Positions 59,102 through 62,186 of a stretch of DNA of 62,186 bases are shown piece by piece. Made by a program: the position numbers and the translations under genes. Source of the DNA: Campylobacter concisus (lineage in GTDB: Bacteria; Campylobacterota; Campylobacteria; Campylobacterales; Campylobacteraceae); the NCBI RefSeq assembly GCF_001891085.1, contig NZ_JXUP01000007.1, positions 181-62,366 on the forward strand, read 5' to 3'. The notes under the pieces are model-generated. The model had not been told where the DNA came from and did not search any database. It saw nothing but the letters and a program-made list of their open reading frames with translations. Each line of letters begins with the position of its first letter. Position 1 is the first letter of the stretch.

Positions 59102-61690
59102 CTACATACCAGCGTTTTCATCTACCCATTTTAGGTATTCGATGATATTTTTGATCTCTTCATCACTCATATGCTGATTTGGCATTCTAAGGTTAAAGTA
59201 ATCAATCATTGATTTAATGTAGTCGTCACTATAGAATTTAGCAGGATCTTTGATAAATTCTGCCACCCATTTTTCGCCATTTTCATGTCTTAGTAAGACG
59301 CCTGTTAGGTCTGGACCTGAGCTTACTTGACCGATAACGTGGCAACCATTACAACCGCCTTTTAGATAAGCCTCTTCACCTTTTGCAGCAGCTGGACTCA
59401 TCGGAGTTGCGATCTCTTTAGCTAGGTTATTTTTAGCTCTTAAGCCAACGTCAGCTGTTTTTACCATGTATTGCCATACTTGGTACTCCCAAAGGATAGC
59501 GCCGTTTACGTCGCCTTTTTTGTAAGCTTCGTCAGCTTTAGCTTTTACCTCTTTGATGTGGCCGTATTGATCAAGTGCGTCATCAACCAAAGCTTTTACT
59601 TTTGGATATTTCTCATAATGTTTCTCTTTTAGGTATTTAACAACCTCTTGGATAACATCATCAGTGGCTTTATTGGTTGCGATTACTTTGTCGTACTCAG
59701 CTTTTAGAGCCTCTGGACTTAAAGTTTTTAGCTTGTTATTTTTTGCAGATTCATATTTTTTACTTGGATCTTTAACAAGTAAATAACCCATCATCTCTAG
59801 GTGAAGCGCTGAACAAAACTCGGTGCAGTAGTATGGGAAGACACCTTCCATATCAGCTACGAAATTTACTGAAGCAGTTTTGCCAGGCTCTAGTGAAGCG
59901 TGAATGTTGTAAAGGTCGATGCCAAAGCCATGAGTCTCATCTTGAGCGCGCTCTAGGTTTGTTAGGTGAATTGTTACGTTATCGCCTTTATTTACTTCGA
60001 TGTGCTCTGGGTTGATGTGGCTTCTGATCATTGTTGCATAGACAGTTACATTCTTGCCATTTCTCTCAACTCTTTCTTGACCAGCTAGAGTTGCATATGG
60101 GCTAGCCTCACCTGTTCTTGAGTTTGTACCCATATTGTAAGTAAGCGCTGGAGCTAGTTTGCTAGCAGCTATTGAAACAACATCGTGTGGCTCGCCAAGT
60201 GGGATTGGCATATCATAGATTAGATCCATTTTTGCACCAGTGATGTCTATTAGCTGGTGATTTTGTGGATGAAGTGGGCCAACTGGGCTAAAGCGATCGA
60301 TTGAAAGTTTATCAAGAGCGATTGCATATTTGCCAACTGGTTTTGCTGATTTGCCTTCCATTGTATCAAGGTGGCCGATATTGTAGTGAACATTTATCTT
60401 GTCAAGCACTTTTAAATTTTTATAGTCCCATTTTACGATTTGACTATCAACGTAAAGTGAAGTATAAAGTACGCCATCTTGTGAGTCAAATGATGTATGC
60501 AGTGGTCCAAGGCCAAGTTCGACTTGTCCGTGCATTGACTTTTCTCTATCTAAGATAGGAATTCCGTATGGGTCAGTGCCAGCATACTCTTTTTTATCAA
60601 TTAGCTCTTTGATCTTTCTAAAGTCATAAACTGATGCGTGAGTATCAAGCTTACCGCCAATAATAATGTATCTACCATCTGGGCTTACGTCACAACCATG
60701 TGGACTCTTTGACTCTGGGATCAAAAATAGCGCACCTGCTTTTACAGCAGCATCTATTGTAACTACCTTGTGGCCATTTATAACTTTATAGTTTTTCTTG
60801 TCTTGAACAAGTTTTTCTAAAATTTTCCAGTTATAAACGTGTAAGAAGTCAGTGTCATTTCTACTTGCACCTGCTTCAAATGGAGGAAGACCTTTTTCGA
60901 TACCACCAGTATACATCTCAGTATTTATTGAGTTTGTAAAGCCCCAGCCGTAGCTCTCACCTTTACCAGCATCGCTTAGATCTTGCCAGTATGGTGGAAG
61001 CTCAAGAGAGAACGACTCTTTCTCGTCGATCTTACCTTTTGGATAGTCAAATTTCCAAAATGTTACAGCACCTCTATAGACTGCTTCATAGTCGTCTATT
61101 GAGTGATAGTTGTTATCAAGTGGAGCTGCATATTGGCTAGCTTCGATAACATACTCGCTATTTGGAGTGATGAAGCTACCGCCGTGCTCACTCTTCATGA
61201 TAGGGTTTACAACGATTTGAGTTGTCTCAAAGTCATGCAAATTTATAACTGCGATTCTTGGGTTAGCTTTATCGTTAATAAATAGATAATCACCAACATA
61301 CTCACCATTTTTCTCACTGAAATTTGGGTGGTGTGTATCGCCCCATGTTATCTCTTTGCCTCTGATGTTGCCTTGTTTCAAAACAGCTTTTGACTCATCG
61401 TCATAGCCATATCCTTGCCAAGGCTCTGGTGTGAAAACGCCGATGTATTTATAAATTCTCATCGACGGAACGCCATAAACTAGCACTTGACCGCTTTGCC
61501 CGCCAGATGAAAAGACGATGAAATCATCTTTTTTACCGCTAGGCTGATAAGTTTTAGCAGCTGCAAGGACATCTTTTTCGCTTAGCCCACGCTCTTTCAT
61601 GACTTTTTCAAGGTCACTACTAGCAGCACAAGCAGTAGTTAAAGATAGCCCAAGCAACGCAGCACTTGCGACACAAAATAACTTTTGCAT
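59102..61690 (-). CDS. nosZ: NosZ, nitrous-oxide reductase with cytochrome c
   Basis: An 862-residue clade II/epsilon nitrous-oxide reductase. A Sec signal peptide (1-22) is followed by the seven-bladed propeller holding CuZ (D-T-H-H-P-N near 120), then the cupredoxin with CuA motif C-T-E-F-C-S-A-L-H-L-E-M-M, then a C-terminal cytochrome c domain with C-N-G-C-H (about 785-789). It reduces N2O to N2 in the periplasm. The ribosome site AAAGGAGAGTAA is strong. It begins 12 bases after the fragment gene at 61703. Confidence 0.96.
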   Translation of the reverse strand: MQKLFCVASAALLGLSLTTACAASSDLEKVMKERGLSEKDVLAAAKTYQPSGKKDDFIVFSSGGQSGQVLVYGVPSMRIYKYIGVFTPEPWQGYGYDDESKAVLKQGNIRGKEITWGDTHHPNFSEKNGEYVGDYLFINDKANPRIAVINLHDFETTQIVVNPIMKSEHGGSFITPNSEYVIEASQYAAPLDNNYHSIDDYEAVYRGAVTFWKFDYPKGKIDEKESFSLELPPYWQDLSDAGKGESYGWGFTNSINTEMYTGGIEKGLPPFEAGASRNDTDFLHVYNWKILEKLVQDKKNYKVINGHKVVTIDAAVKAGALFLIPESKSPHGCDVSPDGRYIIIGGKLDTHASVYDFRKIKELIDKKEYAGTDPYGIPILDREKSMHGQVELGLGPLHTSFDSQDGVLYTSLYVDSQIVKWDYKNLKVLDKINVHYNIGHLDTMEGKSAKPVGKYAIALDKLSIDRFSPVGPLHPQNHQLIDITGAKMDLIYDMPIPLGEPHDVVSIAASKLAPALTYNMGTNSRTGEASPYATLAGQERVERNGKNVTVYATMIRSHINPEHIEVNKGDNVTIHLTNLERAQDETHGFGIDLYNIHASLEPGKTASVNFVADMEGVFPYYCTEFCSALHLEMMGYLLVKDPSKKYESAKNNKLKTLSPEALKAEYDKVIATNKATDDVIQEVVKYLKEKHYEKYPKVKALVDDALDQYGHIKEVKAKADEAYKKGDVNGAILWEYQVWQYMVKTADVGLRAKNNLAKEIATPMSPAAAKGEEAYLKGGCNGCHVIGQVSSGPDLTGVLLRHENGEKWVAEFIKDPAKFYSDDYIKSMIDYFNLRMPNQHMSDEEIKNIIEYLKWVDENAGM

Positions 61691-61702
61691 TTACTCTCCT
61701 TT

Positions 61703-62143
61703 TTAAAATGAATTTATCTCTAAACTCTTTATCTCATTGTCTAAATTTACGCCATTTAGGACACCTTTATCTATAAAAATTCTTTTTATCTCATTGCTAA
61801 AAAGAGCCTTTTGTCCTTTTAACTTAAAATCTTTGTCAAATTTATAGACTACTCCATCCCCATCACCTATAAAAATTTCATCCTCCATACACGCAAGAGC
61901 TGAAATTTTAGATTTTAAAACTTGCTTTTTAATTCCACTTTTAAAATCTAAAATTTCTCCATCTCTAAAGCCAAGCAAAATATCATTCCCCTTAAATTTA
62001 CAGGCACTCAGTGGAGCAAAACCAACACGCTTTTTCTCTTTTAAATTTGTATGATACTTCCATAAAATCAGAGAGAATTTACTTGTCTTGTTTCGTTTTT
62101 CTCTCTTGATTTTATAAAATTTCCATAAGTCCCTGCTTTTAAA
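61703..62143 (-). pseudogene. WD/NapL-like propeller fragment
   Basis: The C-terminal part of a small beta-propeller protein (repeats such as D-E-I-F-I-G-D-G-D-G-V-V-Y-K-F). The frame is open upstream to a stop at about 62144, and the reading there is less convincing, with no ATG or export signal. It resembles the NapL-type protein of epsilonproteobacterial nap/nos clusters. It may be a remnant or extend with a frameshift beyond the window. It is co-oriented with nosZ, so could contain the nos promoter. Confidence 0.48.
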
Positions 62144-62186
62144 TTAAGTGATCTTTTACACTGTAGCTTAGATTTAGGGCTTATGG

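Noticed and set aside
1-62186. CRISPR array
   Set aside because: No regularly spaced repeat-spacer pattern was found; the TGACA cluster has irregular spacing and lies within a gene.

Overview
The window is AT-rich chromosomal DNA of an epsilonproteobacterium, most likely Campylobacter and probably near C. concisus. The evidence is the epsilon-type nitrous-oxide reductase cluster (NosZ with a fused cytochrome c domain, with NosB, NosG, NosH, NosC1 and NosC2 and no NosR), the two-subunit class I fumarase, and short AAGGA-type ribosome sites. The species is inferred from gene content, not from a database search.

Layout. 1-9000: ordinary host genes (RidA, fumarase, a CorC/HlyC-type membrane protein, an NSS transporter, a DUF411 protein, an SbmA/BacA-like transporter, an M48 lipoprotein) and a decayed GNAT acetyltransferase. 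9014-9101: tRNA-Ser(GGA). 9088-47360: a 38.3-kb prophage integrated into the 3' end of that tRNA. It has a 14-bp direct repeat at both ends and repeated integrase arm-type sites just inside each end. 47361-52816: a scarred host segment with gene remnants, an intact TonB receptor beside a twice-frameshifted PepSY gene, and a SEL1 gene with a premature stop. 52952-61690: a complete-looking nosZBDG-C1-C2-HFY operon on the minus strand, preceded by a fragment of a WD/NapL-like protein.

Prophage logic. The left early operon (minus strand, 18020 to 10475) carries RecE-like, RecT and SSB-like recombination genes, many small genes and an AlpA/Xis-like protein. The centre (18362-22020) is the switch. 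An S24-type repressor is followed by a SIR2-family gene and a secreted nuclease. A divergently placed zinc-ribbon membrane protein shares a 21-bp operator (AAGTG-N11-CACTT) with the repressor promoter region. The right operon (22019 to 47261) runs from a small regulator through a replication initiator with a cluster of TGACA repeats inside it, two orphan DNA methyltransferases, nuclease/resolvase candidates, terminase, DUF1073 portal, DUF2184 capsid, a contractile tail (DUF3383 sheath, DUF3277 tube, gp138-like spike, baseplate J, tail collar fibre), to spanins, holin and a GH108 endolysin. The tail chaperone gene has a textbook TTTTTTA minus-one slippery site.

The most interesting points are: the shared operator set, which ties a membrane protein of unknown function to the repressor; the SIR2 protein in the lysogenic transcription unit; a strongly structured RNA leader for the left operon; a lambda-O-like origin candidate; and several single-base breaks in homopolymers, which are either real decay or phase variation or sequencing errors.
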